A stretch of DNA of 64,000 nucleotides from assembly GCA_964244725.1 (NCBI GenBank), contig CAXTJQ010000001.1:124001-188000 (forward strand), read 5' to 3'. The position numbers and the translations under genes were made by a program. Below, one piece after another: positions 45,359-54,430 of the stretch. The stretch is from Kumtagia sp964244725. Its GTDB lineage: Bacteria > Pseudomonadota > Alphaproteobacteria > Rhizobiales > Rhizobiaceae. Within the stretch, counting starts at the first letter, position 1; each line of letters begins with the position of its first letter. Under the pieces are notes generated by a model that did not search any database, was not told where the DNA came from, and saw only the letters and a program-made list of their open reading frames with translations.

Positions 45359-47623
45359 CTACGACGCGCGCGTCAGCGGCCACGCGCCGCCGGCATCTTC
45401 CGGCGCGCGCCGGCAGCGCTGCAGCTCCGCGTCGAGCGGCGCATGGACCCGGCGTTCGCCGTCCACCAGTTCGGCGGAAAACAGCCCGTTCTCGCAGGCG
45501 CGGTCGTCGTCCCAGCCGGGGTGGTTGAGGATCGGATAGAGGCAGATGCCCTCGACGGGAATGCCCGCGCGCCGCGCCTTGGCCGTCTCCGAGTCGATCG
45601 AGGCGAGCCACTCCGCGCGCCGCTCGAACTCGATTCCGGTCTCCGACACGAACAGCGGCCTGCCGTAGCGCGCGTAGTTTTCGGCCAGGATCAGCCGGAA
45701 CGGCTTGTAGAGAGGGTGTCTGACATCGATCGGGGGTTGGCCGTGCACCCACTGGTTGTTGTGATAGTAGTTGATGCCGAGGATGTCGAGATATTTGCGC
45801 TCGCCGCCGATCTGCGGCCAGAGCAGGCCGCCGACCAGATCCCAGGCCTGATACTGGGCGTCGCTGAGCCCCGCGACCTCGCCGCGACGATCCGGCCGCG
45901 CCGGATCGTGGGCGATGTGGATCGCCGGTTCGCAATGGACGAAGCGCGCACGCCCGTCGACAGTCAGGATCGCCTCCATCGCGGCGATGGCCGCGCGCGC
46001 CAGTTGAACCTTGAGTTCGAAGCCGCGGCCGTTTGCGAACGGGTTGAGGTATCCCGCGTCGCCGCCGCCCCAGGACAGGAACGACATCTCGTTGATCGGG
46101 CAGTAGAACGGAACGGAGTCGCTCTCCTCGCGCACGATACGCGCCGCGGCCGCCGCGAAGCGGGCGAAGCGGTCGACGAAGGCCGGCTTCCAGATGTCGA
46201 TGTCGTCCGGCCAGCCATAGTGCAGCACATCCCACAGGACCTGCGTTCGCGTGCGGTTGGCCGCCCGCAGCATCGGCAGGAAACTCGACCAGTCGAACGC
46301 GCCCGGTCTGGATTCGACGAGATGCCAGCGCAGCCCGTCTCGAATTGTGCGCAGGCCGTGGCGGGCGAGCTGGCGGTAATCCGCCTCGGCGTGCGCGTCA
46401 TGGCGCGTGGCGGCGATGACGTCGATGCGATGGCCGTCGCGGCGCCGGTGGGTCGAGCATTCGAAGCCGCCCTGGAAAAAGCTTGCGAACAGCGCGCCGG
46501 CGGGCGCGGCCCGCCGTTGCGCCAGCACGTCGTCGAACAGGTTGCGCCATTGCCGGACGACCACGTCGACGCTGTACTCCGCCACGACCTTCGCGCGCAG
46601 CGCGCCGCCGAGCCGCGCGCGCAAATGGCTGTCGCCGATCAGCCTCATCATCGCCGCCGCCGCGGCCGCGGGATCTTCGTGCGGCACGAACAGGCCTGAG
46701 ACCTCGTCCTCGATCTGCTGCGTCGAGCCGTTGTCGGCGGTCGCGATCACCGGCAGGCCGGCCGCCCCGGCTTCCGCGATGACATGGGGCATGCCTTCGC
46801 CGCGCGACAGCCAGGCAAATACGTCGAGCGCGCCGAGCAGCGCCGGCGCGTCGGCGCGGTCGCCGAGGAAGGTCAGGCAGCCCGAGAGGCCCCGTTCGGC
46901 CGCCAGCGCCTTTAGGCGATCGGCATACTCAGGCATGAAGGCGTCGGGCCCGCCGATGACGACGAACCGCGCGGTCGGTTCGCCCGCATGGACGATCGCC
47001 GCCGCCTCGATGAAGTCCTCGACGCGCTTCTTGGCGTCGAGCCGGCCGACCCAGCCGATCAGCGGCGAATGGTCCGCGATCCCGAGGGATGCCCGCATTG
47101 CCGTCCGGTCCGCGCCGACGAACTCGGAGAGGTCCACCATCGACGGGATTTCGAGCGCATGCGCCTCGCGCCCCGGCATCCGCGAGGCGGCTGCGTCGCG
47201 GATCGAGCGGCAGACGCCGACATAGCGGCTGGTGAAATGCTTCGGCCCCGCCAGCGCCTCCGAGACCAGCCCGCCATGCTCGACCAGCGGCGGCCGCCAG
47301 GCCAGGCGCTCCAGCGCGGGGTAGATGTCGGCGACGTTCTGGCACGAGACGACGATATCGTAGGCGGGAATCTTGCGCGCCAGGTAGGCGACCGTGTCCT
47401 CGAACGACAGTGTGTAGGGCGCGCGGTCGACATCGACGCCGAGCGCTTCGAGCTGGCTGTGCGTCTGTTCCGGCATGTCCGGCTTGCGCAGGCAGGCGAT
47501 CACGTCGATGCGGTACTTGCGCCGGTCCAGCCGGCGCGCCAGCAGCCGGACCTCGGTTTCCTCGCCGCCGACGACCAGCCACGCGAAGACGAACAGGATG
47601 CGGATCGGGTCGTCGGCGCTCAT
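45359..47623 (-). CDS. Fusion: GT4 glycosyltransferase + GH1-like glycoside hydrolase
   Basis: 754 residues. Residues 1 to about 372 are a GT-B family 4 glycosyltransferase with EX7E at 276-284 (EGMPHVIAE) and a WVGRLDAKKR donor-binding strand. Residues from about 378 are a TIM-barrel hydrolase of GH1 type. It opens SFFQGGFECSTHRR, carries acid/base N511-E512 and nucleophile-region S660-E661-T662-G663, and also has FVHCEPAIHI and LDILGINYYHNN. No stop or in-frame start codon with an RBS separates them. It is translationally coupled to the MDR gene by ATGA. It may transfer a sugar and then trim or transglycosylate it; the substrate is unknown. Confidence 0.85.
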   Translation of the reverse strand: MSADDPIRILFVFAWLVVGGEETEVRLLARRLDRRKYRIDVIACLRKPDMPEQTHSQLEALGVDVDRAPYTLSFEDTVAYLARKIPAYDIVVSCQNVADIYPALERLAWRPPLVEHGGLVSEALAGPKHFTSRYVGVCRSIRDAAASRMPGREAHALEIPSMVDLSEFVGADRTAMRASLGIADHSPLIGWVGRLDAKKRVEDFIEAAAIVHAGEPTARFVVIGGPDAFMPEYADRLKALAAERGLSGCLTFLGDRADAPALLGALDVFAWLSRGEGMPHVIAEAGAAGLPVIATADNGSTQQIEDEVSGLFVPHEDPAAAAAAMMRLIGDSHLRARLGGALRAKVVAEYSVDVVVRQWRNLFDDVLAQRRAAPAGALFASFFQGGFECSTHRRRDGHRIDVIAATRHDAHAEADYRQLARHGLRTIRDGLRWHLVESRPGAFDWSSFLPMLRAANRTRTQVLWDVLHYGWPDDIDIWKPAFVDRFARFAAAAARIVREESDSVPFYCPINEMSFLSWGGGDAGYLNPFANGRGFELKVQLARAAIAAMEAILTVDGRARFVHCEPAIHIAHDPARPDRRGEVAGLSDAQYQAWDLVGGLLWPQIGGERKYLDILGINYYHNNQWVHGQPPIDVRHPLYKPFRLILAENYARYGRPLFVSETGIEFERRAEWLASIDSETAKARRAGIPVEGICLYPILNHPGWDDDRACENGLFSAELVDGERRVHAPLDAELQRCRRAPEDAGGAWPLTRAS

Positions 47624-48720
47624 GCGGCGAACTTGAACACGATCTGCAGGAATTCCGGCCGGTTGCCGATCAGATCGCGCAGGAAGTCCGGAGCGTCGTC
47701 GATCGGCACGACATGCGTGATCATCGCGCGTGCGATCGCGTCCCCGTCGCGGCGCAGCAGGTCGATCGTCTGCGCCGCCAGCCGCCTGCGGTCCCATGCG
47801 AAGGCGAGCTGCGGCGGAACCCGGTTGATCTGCGCGCAGCGGATCGTCAGTCCGTTGTGGTGGAATTCCTCGCCGAGCCGCAGGCCGTCCGCGCCGCCCT
47901 GATAGAACGCGAGGTCGATGATCGTCCCCTGCGGCCGCAGCGCCCGCAGCGCGAGATGCAGGCTTCCGGAACGCGCACGCGTCTGGAAGACGATCGCCGC
48001 GCCGCGCTGCCTGCCGTTGTCGTGCCAGCGATCCTTGGCGTAGCGCCACGCCTCGTCCTCCGGCAGCGCCGCCAGTCCGAGTTTTTCCGCGATGGCCCGG
48101 CGATAGGCCGACGGCTCCGCCACGACGACTTCGCGGGCGCCCGCCATCCGCGCGAACAGCGCCGTCAGAAGTCCCACCGTGCCGCCGCCCCAGACCAGCG
48201 CAGGCCGTCCGGCGATGCCGCAGCCGAAATGCGTCGCCGATGCGCCGAACATTTCGGCGTCGGCATGCAGGATGCCGTTGGCCGCGATCGAACCCATCTG
48301 CGCCACGAAGATCCCGAGAATTGGATCGATGTCCCGCGGCATGTCCACGAGGATGTCGCTGCGCGGATCGGCGATGTGGCCGCTCTTGTGGGCGTAGGTC
48401 GAGGCCACCAAGTCGCCGGCGCGATGTCCGGGACTGTGGGACTCCGTGACCCGCGCAACCTCCATGTAGCCCAGGAACGCAGCCGGAAAGCGCGCGCTCG
48501 GCTCGCCGGCGACGAAGACGCCGTTCCGCTCGTCCCAGCGCGAATGCAGGTAGGGGTTGGTGTTCTTCATGAAGGTCAGCTCGGTGCCGGCCGAAAAGCC
48601 CGAATAGAGCGTTTCGAGCCGAACCTCGCCCTCGCCGGGCGGGCCTTCCTCGTAGTGGAAAAAGAACGGCTCGCCCTCTCTCTCGAAGCCGAGCGAGCGG
48701 ATGTCGCGATGCTCAGCCAC
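47620..48720 (-). CDS. Zinc-less medium-chain dehydrogenase/reductase
   Basis: About 366 residues. It is an MDR-superfamily oxidoreductase with a GroES-like N-terminal domain and a Rossmann motif VWGGGTVGLLTALFARM. Where zinc alcohol dehydrogenases have the CGSD zinc motif, this protein has FSAGTELTF, so catalytic zinc is probably absent. The pattern resembles the bacteriochlorophyllide-dehydrogenase-like MDR branch. The GTG at 48720 overlaps the end of the upstream fusion gene by 8 bp; the stop overlaps the downstream start. In a glycan operon it is most likely to oxidise or reduce a sugar or cyclitol. Confidence 0.75.
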   Translation of the reverse strand: MAEHRDIRSLGFEREGEPFFFHYEEGPPGEGEVRLETLYSGFSAGTELTFMKNTNPYLHSRWDERNGVFVAGEPSARFPAAFLGYMEVARVTESHSPGHRAGDLVASTYAHKSGHIADPRSDILVDMPRDIDPILGIFVAQMGSIAANGILHADAEMFGASATHFGCGIAGRPALVWGGGTVGLLTALFARMAGAREVVVAEPSAYRRAIAEKLGLAALPEDEAWRYAKDRWHDNGRQRGAAIVFQTRARSGSLHLALRALRPQGTIIDLAFYQGGADGLRLGEEFHHNGLTIRCAQINRVPPQLAFAWDRRRLAAQTIDLLRRDGDAIARAMITHVVPIDDAPDFLRDLIGNRPEFLQIVFKFAA

Positions 48721-50824
48721 GGGCGAATTCCTGCGCGCGTTCACCGAGCGAGATCGGCATTCCGCTGTGCGCGGACTGCGCGATCGCGATCGCGGCGCGG
48801 TGCGTTTCCAGCGCCTCGCGATAGGGACAGCGGATGCGGTTCTCGCCGCCGCGCACCGCGTCGACGAAGTCGCGATCCTCGCGCCGCACCGGGTCCCCCT
48901 CGGCGCGCCGGACCGGGCGGCCCGCGCCCACGTCGACCATGATGTCGTGGTCGGTCAATTCGATCGCCAGGCCCTCGCCGAACAGATGCAGTCCGACGCG
49001 GTGGCTCCAGTTCAGCAGGCACGTGGCGCCGATGTTGCCGATCGCGCCCGATGCGAAGCGCAGGCTCGCCGTGCTCACCGTCGGCACGTCGAGACCTCCG
49101 AAATCGGGGCGCTCGGTATGTCCGGCCATGCCGAAAACCTGCACCACGTCGCCCGCGAGGTAGCGCGCCAGGTCGATGATGTGCGTCGCCTGCTCGACCA
49201 TCTGCCCGCCCGAGCGGTCGGTGCGCCACCACCACTGCGGCGGCGGCGTCGAATCCAGCCAGTAGCCCGACAGCAGTCGCACGGGATTTCCAACAAGCCG
49301 GTCGCGCGCCTCGTCGATCGTGTCGAGATAACGCCAATGGTAGCCGACCGCGGTCACCAGGTTCTTGCGGGCGACCTCGTCGGCCACCCGCTCGGCCAGC
49401 GCGATGTCGAGCGACAGCGGCTTCTCGACGAAGAACGGCAGGTTGCGCGCCAGCACGGCGCGCTCCGGCTCGCCATGGGCGAACGGCGGGATGCAGATGT
49501 AGACCGCGTCGAGGTCGGTCGATTCGAGCATTTCGCCGTGGCTGGCGAATGCCTTGGCGCCGAACCGCGAGGCAGCCTCTTCGGCGCGGGCGAAATCCGT
49601 ATCGGCGAACGCCGCCAGCCTGACATCGTCGAAGGTTTCCAGCACGCCGAGATGCCGCTGCGCGATGCCTCCCGCGCCGATGAAGCCGATCCGGGTCTTC
49701 TGCATGCGTTTCGATCTTCCAATGCGGGTCACGGTTGACGTTGTGGCGGTCCTGTAGACGGCGGCGGTCTCCGCCGCCATCCGGCTCGCCCGGTAGCCGG
49801 CCTCGAAGCGCGTCCGCCCGCGCGCGCCGACCTGCGCCCGCGCGGGCGCGTCCGACAGCGCCTCGATGATCCGGCCCGAGAGGGCGGCGGGATCGTTCGG
49901 CGCGGCATACCACGGATGGGCGTGTCCCAGCGCCTCTTCCGTGCCGCCGATCCGCGTCGCCACGACCGGCACGCCGAGCGCCATCGCCTCCAGCACGACG
50001 AGCGGCAATCCCTCGAACATCGACGGCAGCACGAACAGGTCCGCCGCGACCAGCAGGTCGGGCACGTCCTGGCGTTCGCCGAGGAAGGCGACGTGGCCCT
50101 CCAGCCCCAGTTCGCGCGCGACGCGCTCCATCCCCGGCCGTCCGACGCCGTCGCCGGCGAGCAGCAGCCGCGCCGACGGAAACGCGGCCGCGACATCGTC
50201 CATCGCCGCGAGTAGTGACGCATGGCCTTTTTGCGGCGTGAAGCGCGCCACCGTCAGGATCACAGGATCGCCCTCGCCAAGGCCTAACGCCGCGCGAGTA
50301 TCGTGGCGGCTGGCGTTCGGGCGCGGCGTGGCGATGCCGTTGCGGATCGTGGTCAGCCGCTCATGCGCCGCGCCGGCCCGCTTGAAGGTCTGCGCGGCGG
50401 CGTCCGACACCGCGATCACATGGTCGACGAGATCGAGCGACGCGCGGTAGTCGACGCGCTGCCGCGGGTCGGTGATCAGATAGGGCAGATGCTCGGTGCG
50501 CACGACCGGGACGGCGACCGTTTTGGCGGCTTGCGCCAAGGCGTGCCCTTCCCAGCCGATTCCGGCGTGAACGTGCAGGAGGTCGATGTCGCCGGCGCGC
50601 AGCCAAGCCGCCATGTCGTCGTCGCGCGGCAGCCGTTTGACGCCGATCGCCAAGCGCGCGGCCCTCGCGAGGAACGCATGTCCGGCCGGACAGTCGCGAT
50701 AGCCGACGATCACGTCCATCGCGCCGCCCAGCGCCTGCGCCAGCGTCAGCATATGCGCGCCGACGCCCGACGGATCGAGGCTGTCGGTCGCCAGCGCGAC
50801 GCGTAGTCTTTCCGGCCTGCTCAT
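48713..50824 (-). CDS. Fusion: GT4 glycosyltransferase + Gfo/Idh/MocA oxidoreductase
   Basis: 703 residues. Residues 1-360 are a GT4 enzyme (EX7E at 271-279, EGLPLVVLE; VARFTPQKGH). From 374 on is a complete Gfo/Idh/MocA domain with Rossmann motif FIGAGGIAQRH and the EKP motif at 467-469. The joint is a 14-residue linker containing Met374. That ATG has only a distant GGAAG, so an internal translation start is possible but the reading frame itself is uninterrupted. The dehydrogenase part would act on a nucleotide sugar or glycoside. It starts 17 bp after the Glf fusion gene. Confidence 0.85.
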   Translation of the reverse strand: MSRPERLRVALATDSLDPSGVGAHMLTLAQALGGAMDVIVGYRDCPAGHAFLARAARLAIGVKRLPRDDDMAAWLRAGDIDLLHVHAGIGWEGHALAQAAKTVAVPVVRTEHLPYLITDPRQRVDYRASLDLVDHVIAVSDAAAQTFKRAGAAHERLTTIRNGIATPRPNASRHDTRAALGLGEGDPVILTVARFTPQKGHASLLAAMDDVAAAFPSARLLLAGDGVGRPGMERVARELGLEGHVAFLGERQDVPDLLVAADLFVLPSMFEGLPLVVLEAMALGVPVVATRIGGTEEALGHAHPWYAAPNDPAALSGRIIEALSDAPARAQVGARGRTRFEAGYRASRMAAETAAVYRTATTSTVTRIGRSKRMQKTRIGFIGAGGIAQRHLGVLETFDDVRLAAFADTDFARAEEAASRFGAKAFASHGEMLESTDLDAVYICIPPFAHGEPERAVLARNLPFFVEKPLSLDIALAERVADEVARKNLVTAVGYHWRYLDTIDEARDRLVGNPVRLLSGYWLDSTPPPQWWWRTDRSGGQMVEQATHIIDLARYLAGDVVQVFGMAGHTERPDFGGLDVPTVSTASLRFASGAIGNIGATCLLNWSHRVGLHLFGEGLAIELTDHDIMVDVGAGRPVRRAEGDPVRREDRDFVDAVRGGENRIRCPYREALETHRAAIAIAQSAHSGMPISLGERAQEFARG

Positions 50825-50841
50825 GCGATCGCTTGTCCGCT

Positions 50842-53184
50842 TCAGGCTTCCGCGACGAGGGCGCCTTGCGACAGCCGGCGATGCGTCGCCAGGGCCTGGC
50901 CCACGACCTGGTCCATATTGTAGTATTTGTAGGTCCCGAGCCGCCCGACGAAGGTCACGTCGTCGCTCGCCCGCGCCAGGGCCTCGTACTGCTTGTAAAG
51001 CGCATGGTTTTCCGGCCGGGGGATAGGATAATACGGATCGCCTTCGTCACGCGCGAATTCGTAGCTGATGCTGGTCTTGGGGCTCACCTGGCCCGTCAGG
51101 TGCTTGTATTCGGTGATGCGCGTGTAGGGCGCTGCCTCGCTCGGATAGTTCACCACGGCGACCGGCTGGAAACGGCGCATCTCATGCGTCTCGTGCCGAA
51201 ATTCGAGGCTGCGGTACGGCAATTTTCCGAAGCGGAAATCGTAGAACGAATCGATCGGGCCGGTGAAGATGGTGCGCGGCGCCAGCCGCTCCTTCCGCAG
51301 GTCGGCGAAATCGGTCTCCAGCTCGATATCGATCCCGTCATGGTCGAGCATGGTTTCGAACATGCGCGTATAGCCGTCGAGCGGCATCGACTGGAACGTG
51401 TCGAGGAAATAGCGGTCGTCGGCCGAGGTGCGGGTCGGCACGCGCGATGTCACTGACTTGTCGAGTTGCGAGGGATCGAGGCCCCACTGCTTGCGCGTGT
51501 AGCCCTCGAAGAAGGTTCGATAGAGGTCGCGCCCGACCGCCGAGACGACGACATCGCGCGACGTGCGAATGTCCATCACCGGTTCCGCCCGGCTGGCCAG
51601 AAATGCGGCGGCCGCGGCGTCGTCGCGCAGGTCGAGGTCGTAGAGTCCGTTGAGCGTCGTGCGGTTGATGGGGATCGGCAGCAGCTTGCCGCCGACATCC
51701 GCCAGGACCCTGTGCTCGTAAGGCCGCCATCGCGTGAACTGCGAGAGGTAGCGCACGATCTCGTCGCTGTTGGTGTGGAAGATATGCGGCCCGTAGCGGT
51801 GGATCAGGATGCCCGCGTCGTCGCGCTCGTCATAGGCGTTGCCGCCGACATGCGCCCGGCGATCGCAGATCAGCACGCGCTTGCCCGATTGCGAGGCGAG
51901 CCTCTCCGCCAGCACCGAGCCGGCGAACCCCGCCCCAACCACCAGATAGTCGTAAGGCGGCTTGCGGCCGGGTCGCTTCAGCGCCGGCCGTGAGAGGCGC
52001 TCGCCGCCAAACGTCGGATGGTTCTGCGCGACGGCCTCGGCGACCAGGCCGGCCATGCGCTGCTGCGTCTCGTCCCAGGACAGCGTGGCGAGGATCCGGT
52101 CGACCTCCGGCAGCCACCGGGGCGTGTCGCGCGAATGCGACAGCGCCCTCTCGCAAGCGGCCACGAAGGCGGAGGCGTCGCCCGCGATCTCCACCCCGTC
52201 GAGCGCGCCGTAATGGCGCTTCACGTCCGTAATCGGCGTCGACACGACGGGACGCCCGCCGGCGAGATATTCGGGCGTCTTGGTCGGGCTGATGAAGCGC
52301 GTCGCCTCGTTGATGGCGAATGGCATCAGCGCGGCGTCCCAGCCGGCGAGGTAGGCCGGCAGGTCGCGATAGTCCTTCTGCCCGAGATAATGGATGTTCT
52401 TCGCCTTCGGCAGGCTGGCGGGATCGATCTTGACCACCGGACCGATCATGACGATCGACCAGTCCGGCCGCCGTTTCGCGACCGTTGCGATCAGCGCCAG
52501 ATCGAGACGCTCGTCGATCACGCCGTAGTAGCCGAGCCTCGGCCCCGCGATCGCCGCCTGATCCGCGGGCGGGACGACCTCGCCCCTGGCCTTGGCGAAA
52601 TGCGCGATATCGACGCTCGACGGAAAAGGATGGATATTGTCGTGCAAACCGCGCTTGGCTTCGAAAATACTATGTCCGCCGGTGAACACGACATCGGCGC
52701 GCTGGATCAGCTGACGCTCGCGCTCCTTCAGGTCCGGCGGCGCGAAGCGAAAGCTCGAGAGTTCGTCCATGCAGTCATAGACGATCGCCTCCGCCTCGAT
52801 GTGCCTGGCGATGCCGTACATCATCGGCGTGTAGAACCAGAGCACGGGCCGGGCGGCGCCGTGGATGGCCAGGAGTTGGTCGAGCAACCGCGACAGCGCG
52901 GCCTCCCTCGATGCGAGATCGTAGCTGCGCGGAACGCGCGGCCGCACCGCGATCACCTCGACGCCGTCGAAATTGTGAAATTCCAGATAGGGCAGATGGT
53001 GGTCTGTCGGGATGAATTCCTCGAAGAAGAAGACGCGGCGATCGCTGGCGAACCGCTGCATCAGGTGCTGCGGCCGCTGCAGGACGAAGTCCCAGCGGAG
53101 ATGGGAAAAGCAGATGAGCGGCGCAAGGACGGGCTGAGGGTCGAAGTCGGCGTAACGATGTGGGTTCGAAACCGATGCGTCCAA
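50842..53184 (-). CDS. Fusion: glycosyltransferase + UDP-galactopyranose mutase (Glf)
   Basis: 780 residues. The N-terminal part (to about 395) is a GT-B glycosyltransferase with HLRWDFVLQRPQH and the TKTPEYLAGGRPV signature. From about 407 a complete Glf domain follows: FAD motif VVGAGFAGSVLAERLA, HVGGNAYDE, HRYGPHIFHTN, RFGKLPYRSLEF and PIPRPENHALYKQYE, with the conserved arginines. Glf converts UDP-Galp to UDP-Galf; the fused transferase could use UDP-Galf directly. Starting 12 bp after the upstream glycosyltransferase, it marks the locus as galactofuranose-related. Confidence 0.88.
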   Translation of the reverse strand: MDASVSNPHRYADFDPQPVLAPLICFSHLRWDFVLQRPQHLMQRFASDRRVFFFEEFIPTDHHLPYLEFHNFDGVEVIAVRPRVPRSYDLASREAALSRLLDQLLAIHGAARPVLWFYTPMMYGIARHIEAEAIVYDCMDELSSFRFAPPDLKERERQLIQRADVVFTGGHSIFEAKRGLHDNIHPFPSSVDIAHFAKARGEVVPPADQAAIAGPRLGYYGVIDERLDLALIATVAKRRPDWSIVMIGPVVKIDPASLPKAKNIHYLGQKDYRDLPAYLAGWDAALMPFAINEATRFISPTKTPEYLAGGRPVVSTPITDVKRHYGALDGVEIAGDASAFVAACERALSHSRDTPRWLPEVDRILATLSWDETQQRMAGLVAEAVAQNHPTFGGERLSRPALKRPGRKPPYDYLVVGAGFAGSVLAERLASQSGKRVLICDRRAHVGGNAYDERDDAGILIHRYGPHIFHTNSDEIVRYLSQFTRWRPYEHRVLADVGGKLLPIPINRTTLNGLYDLDLRDDAAAAAFLASRAEPVMDIRTSRDVVVSAVGRDLYRTFFEGYTRKQWGLDPSQLDKSVTSRVPTRTSADDRYFLDTFQSMPLDGYTRMFETMLDHDGIDIELETDFADLRKERLAPRTIFTGPIDSFYDFRFGKLPYRSLEFRHETHEMRRFQPVAVVNYPSEAAPYTRITEYKHLTGQVSPKTSISYEFARDEGDPYYPIPRPENHALYKQYEALARASDDVTFVGRLGTYKYYNMDQVVGQALATHRRLSQGALVAEA

Positions 53185-53196
53185 AGCATAATCCCC

Positions 53197-54429
53197 TTAA
53201 TCAACTGCTCCGAACTGTTCGCGAGCCGCTCTGTTCCGACGCGCGCCGAGATTCTTTTTGCACTGCACGCGGTCGATGGCCGCGGCGAGCGTGGCGACGC
53301 TGCGCGGCCAGCTCCAGCGTGCGATCGCCGTCTCGCGCGGGGTGAAGCCTGCGCGCCGCGCGAGAATCTCGGCGAGGCCGAGATGGAAGCCCTGCGCGCA
53401 AGCCGCCATCCCGGTTTGCGGCGTGATATATTGCAGGCCGCAGCGCAATTCGGCATTGGCGAGCACCGGCAGCCCGGCGAGCATGTATTCGGTGAGGATG
53501 GCCGGCGCGCCGTCGTCGATGCCGCATACGACCCCGACCCTGGCGAGGTTCATCAGCCGGTTGACCTCGGCGAAGCCGACGCCGGGCGGCCCGACGAAAT
53601 CGACGGCGAGCCCCCGCGCCGCGGCCTGCTCGCGCAGCGCCTGGCCGAGTTCGCCGTAGCCGCAGACGCAAAGCGCCCTGGTCGTTCGCGGCATCCGCGC
53701 CAGCGCGTCGAACAGGATGTCGTGACGCTTGTAGGCCTGCGCAGCGGCGACGTAGATCACGTCGTAGACTGCCTCGAGGCCGAGCGGAAAGAAGGTGTCG
53801 GGCGCGGCGAAGTCCGGACCGATCGGCAAGACCAGAGTCGCCATGCCTGGGTGGCGCCGATGGACCGCCTCCGACTGCCACTCCGCGCCGGTGACGACCA
53901 GGTCGAAATGCCGGCTCGCCTCCGGCGGGATGCGCAGCGCCGGCGCGTCGATCGAGTTATAGATTTTGAAGCTCGCAGCGCAGGCCCGCATGATGGACTC
54001 GTCGACCCCCAAACCCCAGACGCAGAGGATGTCGGGCGCGCCGAACGCCGCGATGTGCCCGAGCATGTCTGGCGAGGAACGCGGTCCTGGAGACGGCTCA
54101 ACCCTGAAACTGCGCCGTGCGAGCCAATTCGAGTCTCGTGTAAACGGCGGCGGGCCGTCATGGCCGAGGAACGTCCAGATCTCGGCCCCGTCGCACAGGC
54201 CCTGCCGGATGCAGGCCAGCGGCAGCCGTTCCAGATAGCCGCCGCCGACCACAATATCCTCGCGCTCCCGGGCATCGGGACAGCGCGAGAGCGGCGCCGG
54301 TCCCCGCTCGCCATCCGCCCAGTCTTGCCTGAACGCCGAAATGTCGCGGCCCGACGCATGCGTCGGTTCGCCGTCGCAGAAGTCGCTGATGACGATCAGG
54401 CGCCGCGGCTTGGCCTGCGACGGCGGCAA
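53197..54429 (-). CDS. Glycosyltransferase, GT-B fold (family 1/4-like)
   Basis: About 410 residues. The C-terminal half has VIYVAAAQAYKRHDIL and a DDGAPAILTEYMLAGLPV segment as in GT4-type enzymes. The N-terminal half is divergent and lacks a signal peptide. The TTG at 54429, one base after the DUF3175 stop, has AAGGA eight bases upstream and avoids an otherwise long overlap. It is the first glycosyltransferase of the operon. Donor and acceptor are unknown. Confidence 0.75.
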   Translation of the reverse strand: MPPSQAKPRRLIVISDFCDGEPTHASGRDISAFRQDWADGERGPAPLSRCPDAREREDIVVGGGYLERLPLACIRQGLCDGAEIWTFLGHDGPPPFTRDSNWLARRSFRVEPSPGPRSSPDMLGHIAAFGAPDILCVWGLGVDESIMRACAASFKIYNSIDAPALRIPPEASRHFDLVVTGAEWQSEAVHRRHPGMATLVLPIGPDFAAPDTFFPLGLEAVYDVIYVAAAQAYKRHDILFDALARMPRTTRALCVCGYGELGQALREQAAARGLAVDFVGPPGVGFAEVNRLMNLARVGVVCGIDDGAPAILTEYMLAGLPVLANAELRCGLQYITPQTGMAACAQGFHLGLAEILARRAGFTPRETAIARWSWPRSVATLAAAIDRVQCKKNLGARRNRAAREQFGAVD

Positions 54430-54430
54430 A

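Noticed and set aside
45359..54429. Fusions being artefacts of missed stop codons or assembly errors
   Set aside because: Three independent fusions each have a clean linker and both halves intact. Random indels would not repeatedly give exact in-frame joins, although read support should still be checked.
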